From assembly GCF_043290135.1 (NCBI RefSeq), contig NW_027464589.1, forward strand, positions 4,035,001 through 4,099,000: 64,000 nucleotides of DNA. The letters run 5' to 3'. This document shows positions 11,827 through 22,799 of the stretch, one piece after another. The notes under the pieces were generated by a model that was given only the letters and a program-made list of their open reading frames with translations, was not told the origin of the DNA and did no database searches. Positions within the stretch are counted from its first letter, which is position 1. Each line of letters starts with the position of its first letter. Source of the stretch: Rhipicephalus microplus. Lineage: Eukaryota > Arthropoda > Arachnida > Ixodida > Ixodidae. The position numbers and the translations under genes were made by a program.

Positions 11827-14019
11827 TATTTTTGAACAAAGGTGGTGGTCGCCGACTCGGCCCTCCTCAAGAAGTCTTCCGTGTAGGTCTGGTTGTAGCA
11901 ATGTCCAGCCTGGTCACACTTCGCAAGGAGAACATGTCCGAGAGTTTTGTCGGACATGGACGACCGAAATTCAGTTCTTGTTTTCCTCACAAGGCTGAAG
12001 AGACGCTCACACTTGGCATTGCTGTGTGGAATTGACAAAATTCCAAGCATCACCTCGGCGATTCGGCTGAACTTCAACCTTCCATCTGCAGTTCTCAGCT
12101 GTGACACCATTCTCCACTGGGCATACACTCGTTCTTCTTGTAGAATATTGGGAGGAAGATCCTGAGCCTGCAACTTAGAAAACTCTACCTCCAGTTCGTC
12201 GACCGCTTCCATTTTCGACTCTCCCGGTTAAAAATCGCTTGAAAAGAGTCCACAAAAAAGCGAACCTTTCGGAAGGACATGGTGTCCAGGGTTTTCAGCT
12301 AAACTACCTCTGCATTAAGCAGAGCAGGGTCTCTCAGGGGAAACTTGTGTCGCATGTAGTCGCACACTGTCACAAAGTAGTGCCGAACTGCCTCGATGAA
12401 CTCCTGTTGCTCACTGGGCTTTAGCTTGTCTACCACAGTCCTAGTTTCCTGTCCAATGATGAGGTCCTCGTCCCCTTTCTGTGCCTCCCTGCTATGGTAG
12501 TTGAGAAGCTCTGGGCTTCGTTTCAGCCACGATGGGTTTACGAATCTTGAGAAAATGTCTCGAAGAAGTTCCAAGAGAAGCGACCGTAGCACGTGGATCT
12601 GGGGAGCTTGTGCTTGCAAGGAGAGGTTCACTTTCTCGAAAATGGGAATAATATTCTGCAAGAAGAGACAATATGCTCGGTTGGTTTCCATGCTGAGGAA
12701 AACAAAAAGCCGTTATTCACGTGTTGGGCAGTGTTGGTCAGTCTTCTGTGTGCAAGAAACCTTGGCTTTCTTTGCTGGCACTGAAGGAGCCTGTGTCAAA
12801 TTCTTTATTTTCGTTTTGCACTGATCAGGCTTTTCTGCTGGAGCTGTTGCTTGCTTTGCTGCTGCCTTTGGGATCTGGTATAGAAAGCTGGGACTCTTTT
12901 TGTCCTTCACTTCGTGCAAGAAGAAGCTCAACAGAGGCTTCCACTGATCCAGGAGCCCGGTCAAGCATTTCCCAAGAAATAGCCATCGAGTTGGGACATG
13001 TTTCAGGATTTTTCTGAAGTCTGCATCATGAATTTCCTGAAACTGCCTCAAGGCCTCCTTCTTCTTAGCACTCTTTTCCAGGTAATAAAATATATCTACA
13101 AGAACTTTAAAATATATCTACAAGAACTTCGTTCACTTTTGCTTGAAGGCACACTGCTCCCTTCTCAGCTGCCAAGTTTATTAAGTGGCACGCGCACCCG
13201 ATTTTAATCAAATTTACTTGGACTTCCGTCAGCACCGCTGCCACGCCATTTTTTTTACCAAGCATCACGTTGCCGTTGTCGGAACAAAACGCTACACAGT
13301 TCGTGACCGGTATATCAAACGACGCGAGAGCCTCCAGAATTAGGTTGCCTATGTTGCGACCACTTGCTTGTCCCGTCAACGTACACAAAAAAGTAGTCGA
13401 CTCTCAACTAAGCCAGACTCCCCCACGTATGTCACCACGATCGGGTACAACTGCGAGTGGCTGTCATTACTGCCGTCGATGACAACCGAGAAAACTTTTT
13501 GCTTCAAGGAACTCACTATGCGCTCCTGAGTATGGTTTGCCATCTCGCAAACAATTGCACTTGTCTTGGTTCTCGCCCAGCCGTACCGCTTTGCGACATG
13601 CGAAGTAGGGAACATCTTTCGTAGTAGGGGACCCACGTGGTCAGAGACGGTCAATGGAAGGTTATGTTCCAGCAGAAACCCAGTGAAGAGACATTCCGCT
13701 CGGATCACGTCACTATCAGAGTTCCGCTTTGAAAAAAAAACTGTCCCAGCTGCTGCTGCTTTTCTTGGCATTGCACGTGACTTACGTGTTTCTTGGATAA
13801 AACGTGAGCGACAACGTCGGTTTTGCCTCCGTGAGAAATGCTGATGTCGCAGCCACACACCACGCAGAACGCAAAATGCTTGCCCTTCCTCGATTCCACG
13901 ATGCAGGGAAATTCGGATGTGTACTGCTTCGAAAACACAGTACTGTTTTCGCTCCCGCTCTTTACTAAGAGCCATGGTTGACAGCTAACCAAGACACCAA
14001 CACCACTGCTCCGAAGCAC
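11826..14019 (-). pseudogene. hAT transposase (BED finger, DDE, hATC dimerisation)
   Basis: The gene is read from several frames on the minus strand. 14019-13705 gives a BED-type zinc finger (FCVVCGCDIS ... HVLSKKH). 13975-13376 includes the first catalytic region (VVIDGSNDSHS). 13388-13107 has the second Asp (CSDNGNVML) and the CACHLI motif typical of hAT. 12691-12299 is an insertion domain. 12212-11826 contains the C-terminal dimerisation block (PHSNAKCERLFSLVRKTRT) with the catalytic Glu. It resembles ZBED5/SCAND3-like hAT proteins. At least five frames and stops make it inactive. Confidence 0.88.
12252..12430. repeat. Internal duplication within hAT, copy b
   Basis: Direct-repeat partner of 11648-11826. 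It encodes the transposase stretch with VTVCDYMRHKF on the minus strand. Confidence 0.85.
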
Positions 14020-14282
14020 GCCAACTCAACCGCTAACAAAGCACAACATGGCGAACATCGCAAGCTCGATCAACTGAGTGATGGCAATGGCAGTTGGTTT
14101 TGATTAGTCTCACCAATGTTGCCAGACCAACAGTAAATTTCCTGCTAAAAACGGCTAAAAATTTCCGCAAAACTACGTTTTTGCACGCTTCCCGGAAGAT
14201 TTTTGCGTCAACCGTACAACCGTACAAAGGGGTCGAAATTCGTACATTGTACGGGTAATCCGGAAGACTTGGCAGGTCTGTT

Positions 14283-15555
14283 AATATAGCCTACGTCTGA
14301 CTTAGCTCGGCCCTTGTGCCTACGTCGATTTCTTCTCCCACAGACTCTGTGTGGCTTCAATATTTGTGCCCCTTCAGAACCGTCTTTGGCTACCCTGTTG
14401 GCCTCAGGGCCTTGCGTCCCCCTAAAAAGGCTGTGGCTTTACGACCCATTCTATCACCGACCCTCCTGCCCGTCGCACCACTGTATCCTGTGCACAGGGG
14501 CGAGCGCCGGGCTCGTACACGTCTTGGTTCACTTCCATTACGCTGTATCCGAGTTGCCGGCTCATACCCTTGATCACACAGTTGGCCTCCACTACCCTCC
14601 TTTCAATCCCACGAGACTGCCCCCCGACCTGTGGGGCTGTGCATATGGTCACATGCACACTCCCAGAGGCTTCTCTGAGCTAATGCATGTCTTACTCTAA
14701 CTGTCTGTGAAAGTTCTGATCCTTGCCCTTCAACAGATCAATGAGCCCAGCATAAATAATGACGAGATTTTTGCCCTTCATGCTGTCTTCTACCACCTCC
14801 TGAGCTTTGGCCAGAGCATCCACCTTGCTATTCCCTTACTGGGCCTCTACCTTCACTCTCTCATATTCCTTCACTGTCGTGAAGACGCCATCCGTAACCC
14901 TGGCCACGTTAGAGTCCCCCACCACCAGGACCCTTCTATGCTCCAATCGCTGGCTTCCTGTTTGTGATAGCGCCCCTGTTTGCTTCACCTGTTTCTCTCT
15001 CTGCCCTCTGTCCTGTGTTTCTGCCCTGCTCGAAGACTGCCGCGCCACCGAGCTGTATGTTCTCGGAGCCTCCGAGCTGTGGCCAAACACTGCAGCCCCC
15101 TGACCTCCCTTCTCGCCTGTTCCTTCCCGCCTGTCGCCTTCTCCGCTACCCACGCCTTCCGTCTCACACCGCTCGGGGCCGGGGCAAAGCGCCATTAACT
15201 CCTTTAACTGCTGTTCGAGCTCGGTCCGCCCTTCCCGTTCTTTTTGAAGGTCGCCCTTCACCTGCTATAATAGGCTGGCGGTAGCCTCCTCACGCTCGCG
15301 CGACGCTCCGGGCTGTTTTTGGAGTTCTATCCTTTGCTCCCGTTCCGCCCTAAGCTCCCCCTGAAACCCCTTGATGCTAGCCTCCATGCGCTGCAGGGCC
15401 GCCTTCAATGCCTCACACAGCCTGCACACGAAGCTCACCTTCTGCGTGTTGGCTAAACTCAAGAATTCTGTCTCGTCCAAGTAGCACCAGCGCTTGCACT
15501 CTTCGCCCTGCACCAGCTCACTCGCGCCCGTGGTTTTCCTAGCCTCCTTAGCCAT
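14283..15555 (-). pseudogene. ORF1 with coiled coil and SGNH-hydrolase-like domain (LINE copy 2)
   Basis: Translation starts at the ATG at 15555. Residues 1-60 hold a Cys-rich segment (ECKRWCYLDE ... FVCRLCEAL) suggesting a zinc-binding motif. A charged coiled coil follows (15390-15200), then a linker and at about 14940 the block RRVLVVGDSNVARV, which is the nucleophile motif (GDSN) of SGNH esterases. 14658-14422 continues the domain (CVIKGMSRQLGYSVMEVNQ). The end, with the catalytic DxxH, is seen in the other copy at 31330. Esterase domains in ORF1 are known from CR1/L2-group LINEs; their role is unclear. Frame breaks near 15262 and 14830 make this copy non-functional. Confidence 0.8.
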
Positions 15556-15840
15556 CGCCCGCCCGACTATCGGACCAAGCGCCCGTCAGCCCTAAGCTCA
15601 ACCCTAATCCTGCTATCCAGCCGCCTCTGCTAACTCTCCTACCTCAACAACTGTTGGAAGCTGCCGCCTAGCCCACACACACACGTGTTCAATTTCACTA
15701 GCAGACTCTCACTAGGCACCCTTCATATTCGGCTCTAGCTGTTAAACAACTAACCTGGTGCCCCGAACTTCTTCAAAACAGCCGCCTACCTCGTTCACGT
15801 GGTCAACGTCACAGCAACGTTGCCCGTGTCCCACACGTAC
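15556..15840 (-). other. Putative 5' UTR of SGNH-ORF1 LINE copy 2
   Basis: Sequence between the ORF1 start and the gypsy gag boundary. I see no ORF. The exact 5' end of the LINE is uncertain by about 20 bp. Confidence 0.5.
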
Positions 15841-15859
15841 AGTACTCGCAACGCAAGTT

Positions 15860-16940
15860 ATTGATTAGGAGATAAAAAAAATTATAATGGTGGAAGGCCA
15901 GCCATGGCGTCTGGCGACGGAAGTGCCACGGGGCGCCGTCTCGGCGTGAGTGTGGAGGAGGGGCATGACGGCGGGCTGCAGCAGCATAGCTCATGACTTG
16001 CAGCTGAAACTCTGGGGGGCTGAGGAACGCCCACAGATTGCTGCATCTTCTGGCGTATAACGTCCGCGATGGAGTCCACGTGAGGCTGCACTGAAGGAAG
16101 CAATTCTCGCAGCTTTTCTTGCACGATCAGTCAGATCGTCACTCGGAGACGTAACTCGGAGGTTTCTAGCGCTTGGATGTTGGCGTAGCTTGTAGACGAG
16201 AAGTTACGGTTGTATTGCCGCGTCCATATCCCGAGCGACTTCTTTATCATGGATGCTTCCGAAATGATTTCGGTGACAGAACATCTTTGGCGAATTCCTG
16301 AACAGCACGGCGATGAGTTCCTGCTTGACTCCTCGCAAGAGCAGACTGAACTTCCCCTCGGACATGTCAGGGTCAGCATGGCAGAAGAGTTTATTCATAT
16401 CTTCTGTGAAGAGCACCACGTTATCCTTTTGCACCTGCATACAGGTTTCAAGGAGAGCTGTAGCCTTCTCCTTGTTGATCACACTTGCGAAAGTAGTGAG
16501 GAACCTGGCGCGAAAGACGTCCCACGTTGTGAGGCTTCAATCTTGATTCTCAAGCCAGATTTGTGCAGCGTTTTCTAAAGCGAATTACACATGCCGGAGC
16601 TTGTCATCGTCAGTTTAGTCATTGAAGACGGCGACGCGGTCAAATCTTTCAAAGCAGCTTTACGGGTCTTCCAGTAGTGAACCGCGGAAAGTTGGCGGCT
16701 TGTTGGGTTGCCAGAGCAGGAGTGGTGCAGGTGGCACAGGTGCTGTCATTTTCGCCGTGGTTGATGTCAACGTCTTGGTTTTTTTAGCCTTCTCGGGTAA
16801 AAACCCGTACTCCTGTGGCAGACCTTGTTGCCTGCGGATAACTCACTGCTCGTGGCTGGCATCAGTGTCTTATTCGCAACGTGGGCTGGGTTCACGGCTT
16901 GACGGGGGCGTCCGGTACATGGGAGCAGCACCTCCACCAG
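15860..16940 (-). pseudogene. gag of gypsy A/E (capsid)
   Basis: Just 3' of the LTR on the minus strand, several frames encode a gypsy capsid. 16482-16204 contains MINKEKATALLETCMQVQKD ... EGKFSLLLRGVKQEL, the conserved capsid C-terminal helix region also seen in the other gypsy gags here (compare FLIRGVKEELFAG at about 57780). 16124-15882 is the following linker (IADVIRQKMQQ), ending MSYAAAAR, the point where the nucleocapsid-side segment starts in the homologous gag at 57350. It is then interrupted by the LINE. The rest of gag resumes at 5018. Stops and frameshifts show it is dead. Confidence 0.8.
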
Positions 16941-17314
16941 ATGTCACGGGGTCATGACGAGGACGAAGGGAGCAGACTGCAGGTCAAATAATAAACTGTT
17001 TCTTTGGGTCGAACTTGTGGCCACGTAAAAGAAAAGTCAGATTACAGCAGAATACTGGCACCGATAGCGGCGAGCAGAGCCTCAGCTGACAAGCCGCGAA
17101 GCGTGTCGGCATTTATACACTTGTCCTCGAACATTCTAGCGTTATCGCTAACGGCGACGTAGCTTACAGAGTACTGAGAAATATTTACTAAGTGCGCGTA
17201 ATCTTAACAAAAAGATCTTCTGCAGGCCTGAAGCTTCGCGAACACTGTAGGCGTGGTTTGTGTTGAGAATGGCTCGTAAAGTGGTGATAACTTGAAGAAG
17301 GAATGTGGCAATAT
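16941..17314 (-). repeat. 5' LTR of gypsy A/E
   Basis: It starts TGTCACGGGG on the plus strand and resembles the solo LTR at 10605-10992 along its length. On the minus strand it ends in GTGACA directly followed by TCTGGTGGAGGTGCTGC, a plausible primer-binding region, and then gag. The outer end is set by where similarity to the solo LTR fades, so 17314 is approximate. Confidence 0.75.
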
Positions 17315-17690
17315 GCGTGTCATGTAAAACATGACTACATGCTACGTTCATAGCGCGCTCGCGGCCGTTTCAATTGCTCTACATATACCAAGATTAGAAT
17401 CACGTGACGTGAATAGACGACAAAGGTAAATGATATGGCTAAACATATTAACCACGATACGCGTGTCACGTCAAGCAAGACTGCATGTTAAGCTCATAGC
17501 ATGCTCCAGGCCGTTTCGCTAGCTCCATATATACCAAATTTATTATCACGTGACGTGAATAGACGATGAGGGTACATAACACTTCCAAACATGATGATCA
17601 TTACATAGAAGTTGCATACAGCATGATTTACGTCCGCCTCGTAACGTTGGGCTGATTGACATATCAACTGAGCCGAGTGACATATCAACT
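17315..17690. repeat. Tandem repeat, 146-bp period (about 2.5 units)
   Basis: Units start at 17315 and 17461 (both GCGTGTCA.GT), with a partial third from about 17607. The most constant block is ATCACGTGACGTGAATAGACGA, present in both full units. It sits between the outer end of the gypsy LTR and a second gypsy element. It resembles a satellite-type repeat; no ORF. Confidence 0.75.
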
Positions 17691-19470
17691 TTCCTCATTC
17701 GTACTTCTCATTGATTCCCACTGTATGTGGGATCTGCCAGTTTTTTTCTTCGGGAGAACGCCGTTTCGCGAGAAAAAAGACAAAGCTCTTCGTTTGAATA
17801 CCTTTGGAGCAACGATGGCCTTGCCGTTGAGGTATTCTGCAAGGTCTTTGAGTTCCGGATCGGCCCGCTGTCGTTTGGTGAAGTCATCAGTGTTTAGGGT
17901 ACCAAGAAGTAGTCGCTGTCCTCGTCGTTTTGCGGTGGTAGGTCGACGGGGACCCGGGACGTTCAGTTGACGCCGGAGTGTTTTCGTCCGGACTTGTACA
18001 CGACAAATATTTTGAATTCTTGAACGTGCAAGACGACCTGAAGGGTCCTTCAAGTTTCCTAGCCATCCCAAAGCGTGGTGTTCACTCAACACTTTGGAGG
18101 ACCTTTTATAGAGATAGGGATGAAGCTTTGACGTAGCCAAGACGATAGCAACACGCTCTTTTTCGCTTGTGGTGTTGTTGCCTTCTGCCTGGGATAGCGA
18201 CCAGCTAGCATAACTGATACCACTTTGTTCTCTGTTAGTCTTCTGCACGAGAACGGCACTGAGTCCTATGCTGCTTGAGTCGGTGTGGATTACCGTATCG
18301 GCATATTTGTCGAAGTGTGCAAGTCTCAGGGGCGACTTCACTCGTTGTTTGAGCTCTTGAAATGCTACAACTTGCGCTGTTTTCCAACTGCCTTCAACCG
18401 CGGTCTTTGTGAACTGCGTTAGTGGCTTTGTGGTCCATGACAAACCCTTAAAGAAGCCTCTGTAATAGGCGCACAAGCCGAGAAATCGGCGCATGGTCTT
18501 TTTGTCGGTGGGTTGTTGGAAGGCAGCCATGGCACCTGTTTTCTGCGGGTCTGAGCTCACCCTAGACTGGCTGATCACGTAATCCAGAAAGAGCTTTTTG
18601 TACGGGAAGCTACACTTTTTTAGCTTCAGGGTCGGTCCGGAGCTCTTGACTGCTTGAAGTACGCATTCAAAGCGCTCAAGGTGTTCGTCAAAGTTCGAGG
18701 AAAACACGACATCAGCCAAGCAAACGAGGCAAGCCTGCCACTTCAAGCCAGCCATTACTGTATATATCCATGACTCGCTGGAAACTCGCGGGTGCCATAC
18801 AAAGACCGAAGAACATGACCTTGAACTCGAACAGGCCGCCCAGTGTTATGAAGGTAGATTTTTCACGGTCTCTCTTGTCGACTTTCATCTGCCAACAGCC
18901 GGTCTCGAGGTCCATCGAAAAAGAAAAGTACCTCGTATTGTGAATTCTATTCAGAACGTAGTTTATACGAGGGTGAGGGTACAAGTCCTTCTTTGTGATT
19001 TTGTTCAGGCGGCAATAATCGACGCAAGAACGGAGGGTCCCATCCTTGTTCTTCACTTATACGACGGGTGACGCCACGGACTCTTGCACGGCTGAATAAT
19101 GTCGCGCAGCATTTCGGCGAGTCGTTTTTTTTTCACAGCCTCGCTTTTGCACGTTGAAACTCGGTAGGGGTTATGTCAAAGGGTGCAACACTTTCTTCTG
19201 TTAAGATACGATGTTTCGCGACTGGGGTTTGTCGAATTCCCGGGAACGATGAAAAGCAGTCCTTGAATTATAGGAGCAGGGTCTTTAGCTGATCTTGCTC
19301 GCACTTTGTTAGGCTCGGGTTAATGTCGAAATCTGGATAGGGGCTTCGATACATCGAAGCAGCTTCGGTAGCATTGAAGAGGACGAATAATTGCTGGCAT
19401 CCCCGCATTCATCGGTGTAGGTGACCGTCGCGCCACCGTTGTGATGCCTAAATTCATGGCTGAAAGTTTG
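17690..19470 (-). pseudogene. Gypsy element F: RT, RNase H, start of integrase
   Basis: Minus-strand frames 19056-18712 and 18755-17685 encode gypsy pol. They show SCVDYCRLNKITKKD (RT box 1-2), ITLGGLFEFKVMFFGLC.AP (boxes 3-4), the connection RRFLGLCAYYRGFFKGL, and RNase H (HTDSSSIGLSAVLVQ, TTSEKERVAIV). A following segment of about 100 residues precedes the integrase finger and is cut at 17690. The YXDD box falls at the frame break near 18740 and is not intact. Pre-RT linker sequence extends to about 19470. It is related to gypsy A but is a separate insertion. Confidence 0.85.
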
Positions 19471-19473
19471 TCA

Positions 19474-19560
19474 GCAGGGGCGTAGCCACAATTTCGTTCC
19501 GGAAGTGTGTGTGGGGGGGGGGGGAGGGGGGTTACACACCAAACCTAGGAACAGGCATCA
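19474..19560. other. G-rich tract with a hAT/MITE-like CAGGGGCGTAGCCA end
   Basis: CAGGGGCGTAGCCA at 19474 resembles the terminal repeat of widespread hAT MITEs, and a G14 tract follows. No partner end is seen, so this is only a possible remnant. Confidence 0.3.
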
Positions 19561-19694
19561 GTTTTCCTCTGTGACGTACGTCAAGATCGGCTGGAGTTTA
19601 AACAGATGGTGTACTTATATATCAAGTCATGCGATTCCCTCTCTCCCCACGTTATGGTTGCGAAGAGAATAAGAAAAAGTGCTGATAGAATCAC

Positions 19695-19921
19695 TGATTG
19701 ATGCAGAGGGTTTAACGTCACAAACGCACCATATGAGTATGAGACGCCGTAGTGGAGAGCCCCGGAGATTTAGACCACCTGGGGTTCTTAACATGAACCC
19801 CAATCTGAGCACACGGGACTACAGCATTTTAGCCTCCATGCAAGATGCAGCCGCCGGGATTGGACCCCGTGACCTACGGGTCAGCAGTGGAGTACCTTAG
19901 CTACTAGACCAACGCGGCCGG
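19695..19921 (-). mobile_element. Ruka-like tRNA-derived SINE, full-length but diverged
   Basis: The minus strand reads tRNA-like head, then the conserved body ending in AAACCC...ATCAATC. B box is GGGTCCAATCCC-like. It differs from the 57356 copy at many positions, so it is old. It lies in AT-rich sequence right of gypsy F. Confidence 0.88.
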
Positions 19922-20414
19922 GCAGTACTGTAAGAATTAAGTGCTGTAAAATACAGTAAACGACATGTACAATTACCGTTTGGAGCAACGGCCTCTCGTC
20001 CCACTGTTGAATGGACAATGAATGGGAAACACATTATTGCGTTTGCCCACCGGAGAAGACATCGGTGAAGACATTGTTAATCGGTAATCTCTGTTAAGCG
20101 CATACGTGGCGTAGCCCTTGTCGGGGCGAAGTATAAGTTTCGCAAGCCAAGGACGGTTCCGCTTACAACGAGGAAAGAGAGGTATACGCAGCATGTTTTT
20201 CTACATCCATAATTTTATTTCGGTCATGCTTACTTTGCCGAGCGAATTTCTTACTGTCCATGTCTGTGACTGCATGCCTATGGGAATGACTTTTATGTTA
20301 AGCTTAGTATGTCAAGCAGCCCTGAAACAGTGGCAGCTTTGAGTCAACATTTTTTTAAAATTCACTGCGTGCATCCAAGCATGCTTGCAATACGCAATAA
20401 GTAAAATGATGTTC
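19922..20414. other. No gene recognised
   Basis: AT-rich, no supported ORF or repeat. Short open frames lack any recognisable motif. Confidence 0.5.
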
Positions 20415-20552
20415 CTTTAGCACAGCTCAGTTTGAGCGTGAAGATGCTATGCAGTCAAGAAGGTGAAAGACGGACGACAGTGTGAGCGCTGCATAGCATC
20501 TTTTGACTGCATAGCATATTTTCTTCACGCTCAAACTGAGCTGCGCTAAAGC
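20415..20552. repeat. Imperfect inverted repeat (arms about 45 bp)
   Basis: CTTTAGCACAGCTCAGTTTG (20416 on) pairs with CAAACTGAGCTGCGCTAAAG (to 20550). Pairing continues inward through GCGTGAAGA and TGCTATGCAGTCAA, with a small bulge. The loop repeats GCATAGCATC. This could be a short foldback element or a hairpin transcript. Confidence 0.75.
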
Positions 20553-22284
20553 AATACCAATTTATCATGCACCAACTAGACAGTCAGTAGAACATGGCAA
20601 TAAGTAACTTTTGTAAGATCTGCTGCCATTTAGCAACACAATTTTGCAAACGTGATTTTACGGGCAGATTTTCAGTTGCACTGGGACTTTTGATAAAAAT
20701 GAAGTACTCTAATCGTAGAGGTTTATCATGCAATCTGCGAGGGCAATGTAATTGTTGATGAGAATTGTTCACCTCAATTGAACGTGCACGTGCGACCGGC
20801 CTCACATAAAGGTCACTCACATAAAGGTCACCAGGTGCATGCGACGCACTTTCTTTCGCCATGCAATTCCTCCCTGCTTAGCTTCCAGCTATTTCGTCGG
20901 GACGAGAGGAGAGAATGCAATTGCAGCATGCAACAAATTTTTGGAACTCCGCTCTTACTAGACCGATTCTAGAAACTTTGCGGCGATAGATTTGTGAGGC
21001 AACAAGCATGTTTATTGGCTCCATGGCTACTTGAACCCCTTTAAAGGAACATGTTACCCTCAAATCAATTCATTTTATTAAGTTTGTTATGACGGCTTAT
21101 ATGCACCAAGTATAATAAATTTTAATACGTTAAGTATCTTACAGGTTATCTATCACTCGCATCCTACCAAAACTACTGCTCAAGGTTCTTTTGACTTCCT
21201 TTGAACGAAAAAATGGCATTTGCATACAGCCCCTACTTCAATTCAAAGGAAATATTGTGCAGGTTAGATTATGATATTCCCCCTTATTTTCGAAATGTCA
21301 TACATACCATTCAAATTCAATTTAAAATTATTCGAACAAAATCTCTATTCGCTTCGAATTCACTTCGAACCTAAAATTCACTATTCACACAAGCCTACAT
21401 AAACAGTAGCATTGAGATGCGAGTTGATTAACCTGTTCGTATTGAAACCAACTTGCGATGCGCAACAGCTTGATAACAAATGCTCTTCTTGTATAGCAGC
21501 CTCATTTATATTCAATGCTATACAACAGCTTCCCCCAGTTACCTACAATTTGTCAAACCCTGTGCAAGCTTATTCAATCTTATGCATGCACATTTTTCAG
21601 TTCATCATTCTATCTAGTTTTCTGCCTTTCTCATCGACTTTCCCCATCTTTTCACAGCCACCCAATCTCTCTAACTGGTCACTTGCCTCTCCCTCACATA
21701 TCTTGACCTGCCCAGGTCCACTTTTTTTTTTCCTGATGCTATATATAATTCCATCTAGCCTTATTTTTTTCTGTATTAAGCTTTGCTTTTTTATTACCTC
21801 TACATTCTGCTAACTATTTTCTGTTTCTATGTTGCACAGTTTTTTTTTATTTGTTATGGACTTTTTCTTTTTTTACTATCATACATTTTTTCACACCACA
21901 TGTTAGTACTCGCAGCATACAATAGTTGACCACTTTCCACTTTAGCGGCAGTTACAAATTGCCTTTCATGATTTGTGTATGTCTGCCATCAACGCTCTAG
22001 CCCATCCATACTCTTTGGTGAATTTCCTTTTCATCAGTAGTGTGTCCTGTCAATATCAACAACTTAAATATGTATATGCTAAGGATTCTAGTGTGCTGTT
22101 GCCAGTTGCAAACTCTCGCTTTCTTGTTTGGTCTCCTAACATTTTATCTTTGTTCAAGTAGGGTTAGAGATACATAGGTAAAATACATTTTCTCAGTTTA
22201 GACCCTCAGTTTGTTGTAGCTCGCCAGCATCAATGCTGAAATCAAAACGTCATTTGCAAAGTGTTTGTATCGAAATATTCCTTG
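20553..22284. other. AT-rich region without a recognised gene
   Basis: No coding signal. 21290-21390 contains TTCGAA-rich short repeats, and 21700-21890 has long T runs. Pyrimidine-rich open frames such as 21412-21813 are compositional. Confidence 0.5.
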
Positions 22285-22580
22285 TCAATCTCTACTTGTG
22301 TTTCTTGTCAACATGGTGGCTCGAATACTTCTGCTAAGCATGTTGTAAAGATTGTTCAGATTTTGTCTCCTTGCCAGATCCACTTCACAAATAAAATTTT
22401 TCTGCCCTATAGTGGACTCTCTGTAGACGTAAGCTAGGGTATTCATGTATGCATTATGGACTAGCTGCTTCAAGACTGCTGGTATCTCTACCGAGTCAAA
22501 TGCTTTTTTGTGGTCTCTGCAAGCCAAGTAAAGAGATGGGTTCTGTTTCGCAGATTTTTTTAGTTTGACAGCGCATGGCA
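22285..22580 (-). pseudogene. LINE RT fragment (RTE/craniate-like)
   Basis: The minus strand encodes YLACRDHKKAFDSVEIP followed by a stretch with NTLAYVYRESTIG. This matches the RT A-box region (F.DF.KAFDSVE) and the next helix of RTE-like or related LINEs. Nothing of boxes B-C is readable. It is a small decayed remnant. Confidence 0.65.
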
Positions 22581-22639
22581 ATGATCCCCAGTGGGAAATC
22601 ATTTGATCTGTGTATAATTCTCTCATGTCTTTTTTTTTC

Positions 22640-22797
22640 TGTATTTGTATGGTATTCGTGTTTTTACAATTTGGCAGCACATTTGATTGGCCAGTATGTG
22701 AGGCATTGTGCGGAAAGTGTTACAAGTTTGTTAAACACGAGATCTCCTCTCCAAACTCCTCTGTTGAATAAAGTTTTTCTCCTCCTCCTCCTCCTTT
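22640..22797 (+). mobile_element. Retroelement 3' tail with AATAAA and (CTC)n
   Basis: On the plus strand, GTTGAATAAAGTTTTTCTCC is followed by a (CTC)n run. A polyadenylation hexamer directly before a simple repeat is the usual look of a LINE or SINE 3' end. The family is not identified. Confidence 0.45.
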
Positions 22798-22799
22798 AT

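Larger units (their letters stand above)
11580..14282 (-). mobile_element. hAT-family DNA transposon inserted in the LINE
   Basis: The minus strand carries a decayed hAT transposase. Its 5' terminus is CAGACCTGCCAAGTCT (plus-strand 14267-14282), directly abutting LINE sequence ATATTAA. The other end near 11575-11590 has an inverted CCTGCCAAGTACT, a plausible partner terminal repeat. The expected 8-bp target duplication is not visible and the left boundary is uncertain by about 15 bp. A G10 and T-rich run at 11620-11640 may mark damage or an assembly problem. Confidence 0.75.
5019..15840 (-). mobile_element. SGNH-ORF1 LINE, copy 2, interrupted by three later insertions
   Basis: This minus-strand non-LTR element is recognised by direct similarity to the plus-strand copy at 31168-34670. 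Its pieces are: 5' UTR and ORF1 (15840-14283), ORF2 start (11580-10998), endonuclease/RT (10604-8418) and a 3' piece (5217-5019). The gaps hold a hAT transposon, a solo LTR and a gypsy element. Reading across each gap, the sequence resumes at the matching position of the other copy. It lies between gag at 15860 and gag at 5018, so it appears inserted in gypsy A. Its 3' end lacks about 380 bp present in the other copy, pointing to a later deletion. Confidence 0.85.

Noticed and set aside
14314..14700. 128-codon plus-strand frame
   Set aside because: It is the antisense shadow of the LINE ORF1 esterase region.
21412..21813. 133-codon hydrophobic open frame
   Set aside because: Pyrimidine-rich AT composition explains it; no homology or start context.
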